Origin: an uncultured Flavobacteriaceae bacterium
GTDB taxonomy: Bacteria > Bacteroidota > Bacteroidia > Flavobacteriales > Flavobacteriaceae
Assembly: GCA_947500385.1 (NCBI GenBank)
Contig: CANMSA010000006.1
Location: 62,001-126,000, forward strand
DNA length: 64,000 bases
Direction of reading: 5' to 3'
Shown here: piece by piece, positions 10,401 to 17,723 of the stretch
Position numbering within the stretch: position 1 is the first letter of the stretch
Layout: the number at the start of each line of letters is the position of its first letter
Program-made: the position numbers and the translations under genes
Notes under the pieces: generated by a model
What the model was told of the DNA's origin: nothing
Database searches by the model: none
What the model saw: the letters and a program-made list of their open reading frames with translations, nothing else

Positions 10401-11028
10401 CGATATTGAATTCTTTGGGGATGAGCGCGAACTTCCCTTGTTGGAAGAACTGATGTCGACGGAGAAGAAGGAAGTTACCCATGAACGGCTACAAGATATT
10501 ATAGCACGTTTTCGCGGCAACATACCACCAACGGACGATGGTATTTTTAAGCTTACACCACCTTACAGCATTTTTCAAGAGTTTTTTCGCCATTGTGATA
10601 CCGAGTCAAAATTGATCCTTCTGGCGGAGGTGACCGCTGTCGGTGACGAAAAGGAGGTGTATTTTCTAGAACGGCTCCTAGATGATCCCGAACCTAGAAT
10701 TCGCGCAAAAGCCTCCGAGACGCTGGCAATGCTTAAAGAACGGTTGGCCATAGCCAATCCAAGCGCGGAAATGGGTGCCGCCGCCAAAATCTATTCTGAA
10801 AGCGAAAAGATGAGCAATAGTGAATACCAGCAATTGCTCAACGAAATGCAGATTAATCCGCCGGTGGAGTCCGATATTTTTGAAATAGACTTTGAACTCT
10901 CCCCTGAAGGAGAAACCTATGCTGATGATGTGATCCGTGGTGTTAAGGAATCCCCTGACAGCGGCAATTCCTTTTTGAACATATTTAGAAAATTTAATAC
11001 AAAGTCACGATCAAAACGTAATGGATAA
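7465..11028 (+). CDS. membrane-anchored HEAT-repeat protein with a long acidic linker
   Basis: The start is a TTG one base after the receiver stop. The product has 1187 residues. A transmembrane segment lies at about 22-46, followed by a basic stretch (FFKKRISRIAKKRK), so the bulk should be cytoplasmic. Residues of about 70-345 are helical HEAT-like repeats. About 360-960 is a Glu/Pro/Thr-rich, low-complexity region with recurring hydrophobic patches. About 965-1187 returns to folded HEAT-like sequence (EVYFLERLLDDPEPRIRAKA). HEAT arrays bind proteins, so a scaffold joining the receiver to the glycosyltransferase is a reasonable guess. The last eight bases overlap the glycosyltransferase start, which suggests coupled translation. 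No enzyme motif was seen. Confidence 0.8.
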   Translation: MKITNLTYHNYPLISAPKIHTDLLWDLTLLFVSIAVVYFIAIFFFKKRISRIAKKRKVLKKEFSPMISEFIFLEADATKDEKSRNVALKVEIRELLKNDFNRKTVAEILLDLRKDVAGSAQKQLFELYKDLGLDKASYKKLRSWRWETISQGIRELTKMQVAESYSFITRFINDKRGTIRKQAEMAVVTLKPEGLNYFLDTTKHRISEWQQLKLMEVLANKENYVPPSFKVWLTSKNKYVVLFALRLIKHYDQNDANATIIELVKHKNNRIKREAIDCINSFHITDALETLKTVFWKCTPDIKIAILDAIGNIGKEADIDFLQLIENKEYSFSVRSKALAAINIISPETIMPTEGILDTQGYEVPQDISLKKLEVMEPENSLDEYVEKSPIRPTDENGDVSSQPEETAPVDAIVQKEMPLMTSDSDNPAVRKMEEKVIPDPNANDQVAENEPSEECEPTVPEVPQEDDKAAASLADLLDTIVVDATLTIGSEEPNPNKIAQDKPEMPSDMEDLQPLDENTEAPINDPEESNEFTTDFIPLVVDALNTEEEVAMSEPKNDIGAIAEMPVFYEVIDVPSKGNNAEASEVLRFDITKEDMYFIPLVTEDISIPIQPHQGDDEKKRTVLEGIEVISEEVKGEEKEMTAHQINIAELEVLFEEVRREAPDGPIAGIPLHEIPVVYETIVNNKKAETIKNLPMKAIDPLELTVIYQVVHASSFNGYGSVEELLEAHIPPSELSPKLHSQGTKKPVFKSLEEVLEAQCTPELSKNMKEGQTSMATEPPATQEAATVEKTSQDGLNETEEIRIALESPMDEESIVEEVPTTEAGFVPNTAEEKGVKEEEGTAEDTGLKKESTRSKEEEPQEPILSEETIANTEVQERLETTEEEIEEIGTIELELTGMPESVEMEDEIAEQELPDWLLEEIAEPNVRSVNKDEIKTEGPEWEAKVPKMMDDIQYYLRYIPEPVLYDSEISETMQLLDDIEFFGDERELPLLEELMSTEKKEVTHERLQDIIARFRGNIPPTDDGIFKLTPPYSIFQEFFRHCDTESKLILLAEVTAVGDEKEVYFLERLLDDPEPRIRAKASETLAMLKERLAIANPSAEMGAAAKIYSESEKMSNSEYQQLLNEMQINPPVESDIFEIDFELSPEGETYADDVIRGVKESPDSGNSFLNIFRKFNTKSRSKRNG

Positions 11029-12451
11029 CGATGTTTTTCAAATAGTCTTACAATATATAAACGCGGTGTTTTTCACGTTTACGGTGGTATTGTTTTCAAT
11101 GTTCACTATCATGGGCTATTTGTCAACTCGAAATTCGATCCATTATCGCAACAAAAATAGCTTCAGCGATCTTTCAAAGGTGATGGCGTCGCCTTTGGCA
11201 CCCAGTATTACCATCATTGCACCTGCCTATAACGAGGGGCTTACCATCGTAGAGAATATACGTTCGCTCATGTCGTTGCGCTATGTGAATTATGAGGTAA
11301 TGGTCGTAAATGATGGTAGCAAAGATGATACGCTTCAAAAGATGATCGATGCCTATGATCTTTATGTGATTGATCAAAAAATAGACCCAAATTGGAAATC
11401 AAAACCCATACGGGGTATTTACAAGTCCAAGCATCGCTCTTTCTCCAAACTCACCGTCATCGATAAGGAAAATGGAGGCAAATCAGATGCATTGAATACG
11501 GGGATGGCGCTATCATCGAACCAATATGTAGGCTGTATCGATGTAGATTGCCTACTATTGCCCGACGCTTTGTTACATGTTGTGAAGTCGTTTTACCAGC
11601 GTTCTGAAAAACGCGTAATTGCGGTAGGTGGCGTTATTCGTGTTGCCAATTCTTGCGTAATTCAAGGAGGGCAGTTAGAGGAAATACGGTTGCCTACGAA
11701 CTGGTTGGCACGTTTTCAACTGTTGGAATATACGCGATCGTTTATTCTGGGACGTATGGCCTGGGGACGCATTGATAGTTTGCTCATTATTTCAGGTGCC
11801 TTTGGCTTTTTCGACCGTGAGATCGCGATGGCCGTCGGGGGGTATGATACGAACACGGTTGGTGAAGACATGGAGATTGTTTTTCGGATGCGGCGATACA
11901 TGCACGACCGTAAGCTACCCTATACTGTGGAGTATATTCCAGATTCCCTTTGTTGGACAGAGGTGCCCGAAGATCTTAAAATTCTGGTAAACCAACGAGA
12001 TCGTTGGGCCAGGGGAAATTTGGAGACCTTAAATACGCATAGAGACATGTTCTTTAACTCCAAGTACGGCCGCTTGGGATTGATCAGTTATCCTTATTGG
12101 TTTTTCTATGAATGGTTGGCGCCGATACTAGAGTTCTTCGGCGTTATATCCATCGTGCTGTTTTATTACTTAGGAATATTAAATCTTAGTTTTTTCTTGG
12201 CCATAACGGCCGCCGTCTATATGTACTCGGTCATGTTTTCGTTTTACGCGATTTTATGGGATGTGTACTCGTACAACGAATACAAAAAAACGAAAGACAT
12301 TCTAATATTGATGTTCTGTGCCATTATAGAGCCTTTTACCTTTCATCCCATTGTGGTTTGGGCTGCGATTCGCGGGAATTACAAAAAACTATTTAAAATC
12401 AAATCGGGCTGGGGATCCCAAGTCCGAAAAGGGTTTGCAAAAGCAACCTAA
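11021..12451 (+). CDS. processive family-2 glycosyltransferase
   Basis: The 476-residue product has one or two N-terminal membrane spans (about 8-35), a cytoplasmic GT-A domain, and three or so spans at about 360-435. The GT2 motifs are intact: APAYNEG near 67, VVNDGSKDDT, DVD at 174-176, the acid pair in VGEDMEIVF (Asp283), and QRDRW at 325-329. The last is the hallmark of processive enzymes such as PgaC and cellulose and hyaluronan synthases. It should polymerise a sugar and thread it through the inner membrane. Substrate specificity cannot be read. Its neighbours are an LTA-synthase-like protein and an outer-membrane barrel, as expected for polymer export. Confidence 0.9.
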   Translation: MDNDVFQIVLQYINAVFFTFTVVLFSMFTIMGYLSTRNSIHYRNKNSFSDLSKVMASPLAPSITIIAPAYNEGLTIVENIRSLMSLRYVNYEVMVVNDGSKDDTLQKMIDAYDLYVIDQKIDPNWKSKPIRGIYKSKHRSFSKLTVIDKENGGKSDALNTGMALSSNQYVGCIDVDCLLLPDALLHVVKSFYQRSEKRVIAVGGVIRVANSCVIQGGQLEEIRLPTNWLARFQLLEYTRSFILGRMAWGRIDSLLIISGAFGFFDREIAMAVGGYDTNTVGEDMEIVFRMRRYMHDRKLPYTVEYIPDSLCWTEVPEDLKILVNQRDRWARGNLETLNTHRDMFFNSKYGRLGLISYPYWFFYEWLAPILEFFGVISIVLFYYLGILNLSFFLAITAAVYMYSVMFSFYAILWDVYSYNEYKKTKDILILMFCAIIEPFTFHPIVVWAAIRGNYKKLFKIKSGWGSQVRKGFAKAT

Positions 12452-12460
12452 ACCATTCGT

Positions 12461-14818
12461 ATGAATACAAGTGTCATAGATAGATATACCTTAAAACACT
12501 ACACCCGATTAATGATTTCATTTTTTGGTTGTTTGGTAGTGCTTTCTATTGCGCAATACAGCATACTCTATTTTAAAGGGGTTGTCGATAGTATTCTAAA
12601 TACCAGCTTTCTAATAGCCTTGGTGCATCAAATTGGTTTTGCCTCGATTACGGGGGTCATATTGGCCTTTCCTTTTAACTTCTGGGAAAATTTTAGACCC
12701 AGATACGGTTTTAATCTGGTGTTTGTGGCCTTGGGGCTTTTGCTGGTCACCGAAGCGATGTTAATTGCCTATTACTGTACCTCTTTGGTGCCCTTGGGTT
12801 CTGATATTTTAGGGTATAGTTGGGGTGATATCATGATTACCGTTTCAAGTTCTGGCGGTTTTATGATTGCGTTGTATCTACTGATCGCCATAGCGCTTTT
12901 GATCGCGTTGTTTTTTGGGCTGTATAAGCTTACCTCTAAATTCTACCATCGCATCAGCAGAATGTATCCTTTTACCATCATTCTTTTCTCGCTGTTCGTG
13001 GCCACCTTGTTCACCGAAGGAAAACCGATCAATCAAAATAAAACCCAATACCTCGCCCTAAATTTGTATTCCACTTCTACCGAAGACCATTCGTATGTAG
13101 CAGAAGTGGAGTATCCGCTGATTAAGCGACCTGAAATGGCCGATGTGTTGGGGGAATACTTCGAACTAAAAGAAACCAAACCCAACCTCGTATTCATTAT
13201 GGTAGAGGGGCTTGGGCGTGATTTCGTAGGGGAAGGGGCCGAATACGGCGGGTTTACGCCATTTTTAGATTCGCTCACGACCAAATCGCTCTACTGGGAA
13301 AATTGCTTGAGCAATACCGGACGTACCTTTGGGGTGATTCCTTCGTTACTGGGATCCTTACCATTTGGAAAAAGCGGTTTTATGGAGTTGGAATCGTATC
13401 CCAACAAGCTTACCCTCTACGGGATTCTGAAGAATAATGGTTACCATACCTCTTTTTATCAAGGGACCAACAGCTCCTTTGACAATGTGGAGAAATTCTT
13501 GAGAAGTGAAAATATTGATTTTGTATTGGATAAATCAGGTTTTGGTAAAAACTACCAAAAACAGGCGGAAGACGCCGCAGGTTCTTCATGGGGCTATCCG
13601 GATTTAGAACTGTTTAAGAAGAGTATGAGCTTCCCCAGGCAGGCCGCCCAACCAAGGATGGAGGTTTATATGACTATTAGTACGCACGAACCGTTTATAC
13701 CACCGCGAATGGATTTCTACAGCGGTGTAGTCAAAAAATGTATGCTCAAAGGCAATTTTGATCGGAAAAAACGCAAGGTAATCGAAAAGAACGATGGGGT
13801 CTTTGCCAGCCTCTTGTATACGGATGATGCGGTCAAATGGGTGTTCGACGCCTATAAAAAACAACCAAATTATGAGAATACCATTTTCATCGTAACCGGA
13901 GACCACAGATTGATCCCGATACCACAAAGAAACAACCTTTCCCGGTTTCATGTCCCCTTGATTATCTATAGTCCGTTACTCAAAAAAACAAGAAAGATGA
14001 GCTCGGTCTCGTCCCATTTCGATGTTACTCCAACCATTCTATCCTTATTGAACAATGCCTATGAAATGAAAATGCCCAAAAAGGTTGCGTGGATGGGAGC
14101 GGCCCTTGACATGAACGAAGGGTTCCGGTCGATCAAGGACATTCCCCTAATGCGTAATAAAAACGAATTAAAAGAGTTTGTAAGTGGCACGAGCCTTTAC
14201 ACCGATGGGGACGTGTTGGAAATCGATGAAAATATGGATTTAAGTACTTCTTTTGGTGGTAGTGCCAAAGTAGAAAGGCGATTGGAGGATTTTAAAGGGA
14301 TGAACGCCTATGTGACCATGAACAACAAGATCATCCCAGACAGCCTGTCTATTTTTAATATTCAAAAGGAAAAGTTTAAAGAAAGTGAGATCGTATGGGT
14401 CAATAGCAAATTTAATGGTAAAAACTTTGACAAAGCCTATATCACGGCAAGAGAGCTGGCCTTTGATAAAGATTATGAAAAGGCACTCTTGCTATGCCGC
14501 TTTATTCTATCGGAGGTTCCGGGACATATCGATACCAAGGTGTTAATGGGGAGGATCAATGCATGGAACGGCAAATACAATACGGCTGTTAAAATACTGA
14601 GGGAGTGCATTCAAATGGTGCCCGACTATGTAGACTCGTATGCCGCCTTGTTCGATGTGTATTTCTGGTCGGGTAGGAACAAAGCGGGATTTGAGCTGAT
14701 CGAAGAAGTACAACAAAATAGTTCGGGTGCCGATGAGATAAAAGATAAGATTGCAAGGGCACGACGGGAATACGGAAAACGAAAAGCAATTGCCGCTGCG
14801 GCCTTGAACAATAATTAG
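12461..14818 (+). CDS. LTA-synthase-like (sulfatase-fold) membrane phosphotransferase with C-terminal TPR
   Basis: The 785-residue product has about five N-terminal membrane spans (to ~190), then a periplasmic alkaline-phosphatase/sulfatase-fold domain. VFIMVEGLG carries metal-ligand Glu249. TGRTFGVIPSLLG has the presumed nucleophile Thr289. ISTHEPFIPP and IVTGDHRLIP match later metal motifs. LTA synthases and OpgB/EptA relatives use this fold to move phosphoglycerol or phosphoethanolamine onto glycans. The C-terminal ~120 residues add a TPR-like module (LMGRINAWNGKYNTAVKIL, 695 onward) that closely resembles one in the next gene product. I infer modification of the polymer made by the neighbouring GT2; hydrolase activity remains possible. 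Confidence 0.82.
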   Translation: MNTSVIDRYTLKHYTRLMISFFGCLVVLSIAQYSILYFKGVVDSILNTSFLIALVHQIGFASITGVILAFPFNFWENFRPRYGFNLVFVALGLLLVTEAMLIAYYCTSLVPLGSDILGYSWGDIMITVSSSGGFMIALYLLIAIALLIALFFGLYKLTSKFYHRISRMYPFTIILFSLFVATLFTEGKPINQNKTQYLALNLYSTSTEDHSYVAEVEYPLIKRPEMADVLGEYFELKETKPNLVFIMVEGLGRDFVGEGAEYGGFTPFLDSLTTKSLYWENCLSNTGRTFGVIPSLLGSLPFGKSGFMELESYPNKLTLYGILKNNGYHTSFYQGTNSSFDNVEKFLRSENIDFVLDKSGFGKNYQKQAEDAAGSSWGYPDLELFKKSMSFPRQAAQPRMEVYMTISTHEPFIPPRMDFYSGVVKKCMLKGNFDRKKRKVIEKNDGVFASLLYTDDAVKWVFDAYKKQPNYENTIFIVTGDHRLIPIPQRNNLSRFHVPLIIYSPLLKKTRKMSSVSSHFDVTPTILSLLNNAYEMKMPKKVAWMGAALDMNEGFRSIKDIPLMRNKNELKEFVSGTSLYTDGDVLEIDENMDLSTSFGGSAKVERRLEDFKGMNAYVTMNNKIIPDSLSIFNIQKEKFKESEIVWVNSKFNGKNFDKAYITARELAFDKDYEKALLLCRFILSEVPGHIDTKVLMGRINAWNGKYNTAVKILRECIQMVPDYVDSYAALFDVYFWSGRNKAGFELIEEVQQNSSGADEIKDKIARARREYGKRKAIAAAALNNN

Positions 14819-14832
14819 AGAAATACAAAAGA

Positions 14833-16146
14833 GTGATTTTTAAGCGACTTATATATACGACCTTGTTCTGTTTCCTGCTGCAGGTAAATTTTTCGAGTGC
14901 GCAGGAGCTTGCCTACAACGATGCCAGGGCCCTTGCCTTTGAAGGAGATTTGCCGGCTGCCAAGGGGTTACTGGTAGGTATGGAAGAGGATCATGTAGAA
15001 AATGGACGGTCGGTTTCTTTGCTTGGCAGAATTTATAGTTGGGAAGGGAACTATGAAAAAGCCCGTAAACTATTTAATCGGATTACCTCGGAAGACCGTA
15101 CAAATACAGATGCATGGCTTGCGGCCATTAAGAACGAGTTGTATGCAAAAAATGATGCCACGGCCTTAGGGCTGGCCAATAAAGCACTGTACTACCTGAA
15201 AGACCACCCAGAAATCGAACGGCTGAAGCAAGAAGCCATAGTGCGCATTGAAAACAAGGAATATCCACCCTTGCTTCCCGACGAGGGCATCGATTTCTCA
15301 AAAAGATCAAAGAAACGTTCAAAATCCAAAGTCGATGACGCTGCCCCGGTAGAGGAGGTAGCAGAGGAAGTAGTAGAAGAACCGGCCCCAAAAACCATTG
15401 TAGAAGACAACGTATTCAACAACCGGGTAGGGGTTCGCAATGCCTTTACTGTTTTTGATGCCATCTATGATCCAATGATTTATTCGAGCGTTTCGTATCG
15501 CAGACAAACCTTGGCGGGCAGTATCATACCAAGGATCAACTATAGCAACCGCCTTAACAAGCATGGCATTCAATATGAAATCGACTTTTATCCCAAGTTC
15601 TCAAAACGGTTTTATGCCTATCTGAACTATGGTTACTCCAGTGCTTCCATTTATCCAGGGCATAAAGTAGGCGGTGACCTTTATGCGAACTTGCCGGGGG
15701 CCTTCGAGTTTTCGGCCGGTGCCCGTTACATTAGCTTTGCAACGAAGAATGTTTCCGTGATTACCAACTCGTTGGGGCATTACAGGGGCAATTACTATTT
15801 CTCTTTACGCTCCTATATTACCCCATTACCCGATAACTTGACCCGCGTTTCCGGGAATTTATTGGTACGAAAGTACTTTAGGGATGGTGAGAACTTCTTT
15901 GGCGTCAATGTGGGTATGGGGTATTCGCCCGAGTTACGACAGCTGCGAGATGGCGATGAACTCCTAGCGGAAACCCTCTTGTATATAGAATCGCAACGGA
16001 TGAGCCTTCAGTATCAGTTTACTCCAAAGAAAAGCAAGAACATCTATATGGCGAATTTAGGGGTGTCTCGACAAGAGTTGTCCTTTGATACGGGCATGTT
16101 CTTTTGGTCTTTATCGGCGGGAATTACCTATAGCGTAAAGTTCTGA
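14833..16146 (+). CDS. TPR plus YaiO-family outer-membrane beta-barrel protein
   Basis: The start is a GTG 14 bases after the previous stop. The 437-residue product has a signal peptide (LFCFLLQVNFSSAQ). A TPR region spans about 25-140 (LLGRIYSWEGNYEKARKLF from residue 63), followed by a charged linker with KRSKKRSKSK and a Glu/Val-rich run. From ~190 onward it is alternating beta strands ending in a C-terminal Phe (LSAGITYSVKF), as in outer-membrane barrels. The pattern matches the YaiO family. A periplasmic TPR joined to a barrel is also how PgaA exports poly-GlcNAc, so this is the likely outer-membrane exit of the operon. Confidence 0.85.
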   Translation: MIFKRLIYTTLFCFLLQVNFSSAQELAYNDARALAFEGDLPAAKGLLVGMEEDHVENGRSVSLLGRIYSWEGNYEKARKLFNRITSEDRTNTDAWLAAIKNELYAKNDATALGLANKALYYLKDHPEIERLKQEAIVRIENKEYPPLLPDEGIDFSKRSKKRSKSKVDDAAPVEEVAEEVVEEPAPKTIVEDNVFNNRVGVRNAFTVFDAIYDPMIYSSVSYRRQTLAGSIIPRINYSNRLNKHGIQYEIDFYPKFSKRFYAYLNYGYSSASIYPGHKVGGDLYANLPGAFEFSAGARYISFATKNVSVITNSLGHYRGNYYFSLRSYITPLPDNLTRVSGNLLVRKYFRDGENFFGVNVGMGYSPELRQLRDGDELLAETLLYIESQRMSLQYQFTPKKSKNIYMANLGVSRQELSFDTGMFFWSLSAGITYSVKF

Positions 16147-16251
16147 TGACGAATAATCGATGAACTACATCGTTTAGAAGACCCTTAACAAATAGTTAAC
16201 CTTTCTATCCGGGGTTTTCACAACAGAATTAATTGGGTACACCACAATTTA

Positions 16252-16282
16252 TTGTTTTCAAAGAACGTTAATATTATGTTTA
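16252..16282 (+). promoter_or_regulatory. candidate Bacteroidota promoter for the tandem small ORFs
   Basis: TTG at 16252-16254 is followed, after exactly 20 bases, by TATGTTTA at 16275-16282. This fits the flavobacterial pattern TTG-N~19-TAnnTTTG with one mismatch at the last base. The first small ORF begins 75 bases downstream. It is a pattern match only. Confidence 0.4.
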
Positions 16283-16356
16283 TGATGTATTACTTGATAC
16301 CCATATCGGTAGTACCGAATCAAAAATCTTAAATATTAACTTAACCTAGAAACGGA

Positions 16357-16455
16357 ATGCTCTACGACACCTACGGAGAGGAATATCTAAATTTCCTTCA
16401 AGATCTAAACGAAATTTTAAGTTTAAACGAGTTGGTAGAGTTAGACTATATGTAG
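16357..16455 (+). CDS. small ORF 1 of a tandem pair (32 aa)
   Basis: An ATG at 16357 opens a 32-codon frame ending in TAG: MLYDTYGEEYLNF, then LQDLNEILSLNELVELDYM. It is acidic and probably helical, with no signal peptide. The core YLNFLQDLNEIL is nearly repeated in the second small ORF (YLNFIEDLNEIL), in the same position relative to the start and with different flanks. That is hard to explain unless both are translated. No family is recognised. It follows the exopolysaccharide-type operon, precedes a strong terminator and has a candidate promoter of its own. Confidence 0.6.
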   Translation: MLYDTYGEEYLNFLQDLNEILSLNELVELDYM

Positions 16456-16492
16456 TCTGGCCCTGCGTCCCGATTCCCTAAACCCTACAATT

Positions 16493-16594
16493 ATGGCTAA
16501 ACAAAATCCAGACAATGCAGCTTACTTAAACTTCATTGAAGACCTGAACGAAATCTTGACCGATTTTGAAATTAACAAATTAAACTATTCTTAG
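16493..16594 (+). CDS. small ORF 2 of a tandem pair (33 aa)
   Basis: An ATG at 16493, 37 bases after small ORF 1, opens a 33-codon frame ending in TAG: MAKQNPDNAAYLNFIEDL, then NEILTDFEINKLNYS. It shares the 12-residue core Y-L-N-F-[LI]-[QE]-D-L-N-E-I-L with ORF 1. Both then continue with a short acidic, hydrophobic tail containing a Tyr in the last two residues. No signal peptide or membrane segment is present. A bidirectional terminator starts about 20 bases after the stop. Function is unknown. Paralogy within the pair is the main evidence for coding. Confidence 0.62.
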   Translation: MAKQNPDNAAYLNFIEDLNEILTDFEINKLNYS

Positions 16595-16615
16595 GCCCTT
16601 TGAACCAACGCCTAT

Positions 16616-16652
16616 AAAAAAGACCCTAACTGTAAAAGCTAGGGTCTTTTTT
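16616..16652. terminator. bidirectional intrinsic terminator
   Basis: GACCCTA (16622-16628) pairs perfectly with TAGGGTC (16640-16646) around an 11-base loop. An A-run lies on the left and a T-run on the right, so the hairpin has a U-tract in both transcripts. It can serve the small ORFs on the plus strand and rpoD, which ends at 16671 on the minus strand. Confidence 0.85.
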
Positions 16653-16670
16653 ATTGGAGCCATTTAAGGG

Positions 16671-17534
16671 CTATCCCAAATAGGTTTTGAGCATTTTGCT
16701 ACGCGAATTGTGCCGTAGTTTGCGAATGGCCTTTTCCCGTATTTGACGTACCCTTTCCCTGGTAAGGTCGAAGGTGAGCCCTATTTCTGCCAGGGTCATT
16801 GATTGCTGGTCTCCGATACCGTAATACAACTTTACCACATCGGCTTCCCTTGGTGACAAGGTTTCCAAAGCGCGGTTAATTTCGGTATTTAAGGATTGTT
16901 GCATCAATATATTGTCTGGTTTGGGAGATTCCCCTGCACGCAGTACGTCATACAAATTGGAATCTTCCCCTTCCCGTAAGGGCGCATCCATCGATACATG
17001 CCGGCCAGAGTTCTTAAGCGATTGTTGCACTTCGTTTACGGTCATCTCTAATTCCTTGGCAATCTCTTCGGCCGAAGGAGGACGCTCATGCGCCTGTTCT
17101 AAATATGAAAATGTTTTTTTGATTTTATTGATAGATCCAATCTTATTCAAAGGCAGGCGCACCACGCGCGATTGTTCGGCGAGTGCCTGCAGGATCGATT
17201 GCCTGATCCACCAGACGGCGTAGGAGATAAATTTGAAGCCGCGGGTTTCATCAAAACGTTTTGCCGCTTTTACAAGGCCCACATTGCCTTCGTTGATCAA
17301 GTCGGGAAGCGTTAGTCCCTGGTTTTGGTATTGTTTGGCCACCGATACAACGAAGCGAAGGTTGGCCGTTGTTAATTTTTCTAAGGCGATCTGATCGCCA
17401 TCTCTAATTTTTTGAGCCAGTTCAACTTCTTCACTGGCGGTTATCAAGTCGATTTTACTGATATCTTGCAGATACTTATCGAGTGATTTTGATTCCCGGT
17501 TAGTTACCTGCTTGATAATCTTTAGTTGCCTCAT
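16671..17534 (-). CDS. rpoD: primary RNA polymerase sigma factor (RpoD/SigA)
   Basis: The 287-residue product has the short form of the Bacteroidota housekeeping sigma factor, which lacks the long N-terminal region 1.1. Region 1.2 is [20 protein letters not shown]. Region 2 contains [36 protein letters not shown] and the -10-binding helix [15 protein letters not shown]. Region 3 includes [14 protein letters not shown]. Region 4.2 is [20 protein letters not shown]. In this phylum RpoD recognises TTG/TAnnTTTG promoters rather than the E. coli consensus. The upstream region holds a duplicated 14-bp element (17594-17660) that may take part in its control. Confidence 0.96.
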   Translation of the reverse strand: MRQLKIIKQVTNRESKSLDKYLQDISKIDLITASEEVELAQKIRDGDQIALEKLTTANLRFVVSVAKQYQNQGLTLPDLINEGNVGLVKAAKRFDETRGFKFISYAVWWIRQSILQALAEQSRVVRLPLNKIGSINKIKKTFSYLEQAHERPPSAEEIAKELEMTVNEVQQSLKNSGRHVSMDAPLREGEDSNLYDVLRAGESPKPDNILMQQSLNTEINRALETLSPREADVVKLYYGIGDQQSMTLAEIGLTFDLTRERVRQIREKAIRKLRHNSRSKMLKTYLG

Positions 17535-17593
17535 ATATGCTTATTTGATTTTGGTATTGTACAAGTTCTCAGTATACATTTTTTAAAGGTCTT

Positions 17594-17660
17594 ATCCAAA
17601 GGATTTAAGGTATTATTATACATGTTTTATACCCATTTCGCGAATAATCCAAAGGATTTA
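17594..17660. repeat. 14-bp direct repeat upstream of rpoD
   Basis: ATCCAAAGGATTTA occurs at 17594-17607 and at 17647-17660, offset 53 bp (about five helical turns). Each copy contains the inverted pair ATCC-AAA-GGAT. The copies lie in the 189-base divergent region between rpoD and the FAD oxidoreductase gene, so a protein binding both could affect either gene. The repeat is certain; its role is inference. Confidence 0.5.
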
Positions 17661-17723
17661 GATCATTTAAAGCATATTCGTTCAGCTTGTATTATTTTTA
17701 CGAAAACAGGGATTTGATCGGAT

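Noticed and set aside
17526-17717. 63-codon plus-strand frame upstream of the FAD oxidoreductase
   Set aside because: It lies in the divergent promoter region, overlaps the rpoD start and includes the repeated element; no family.
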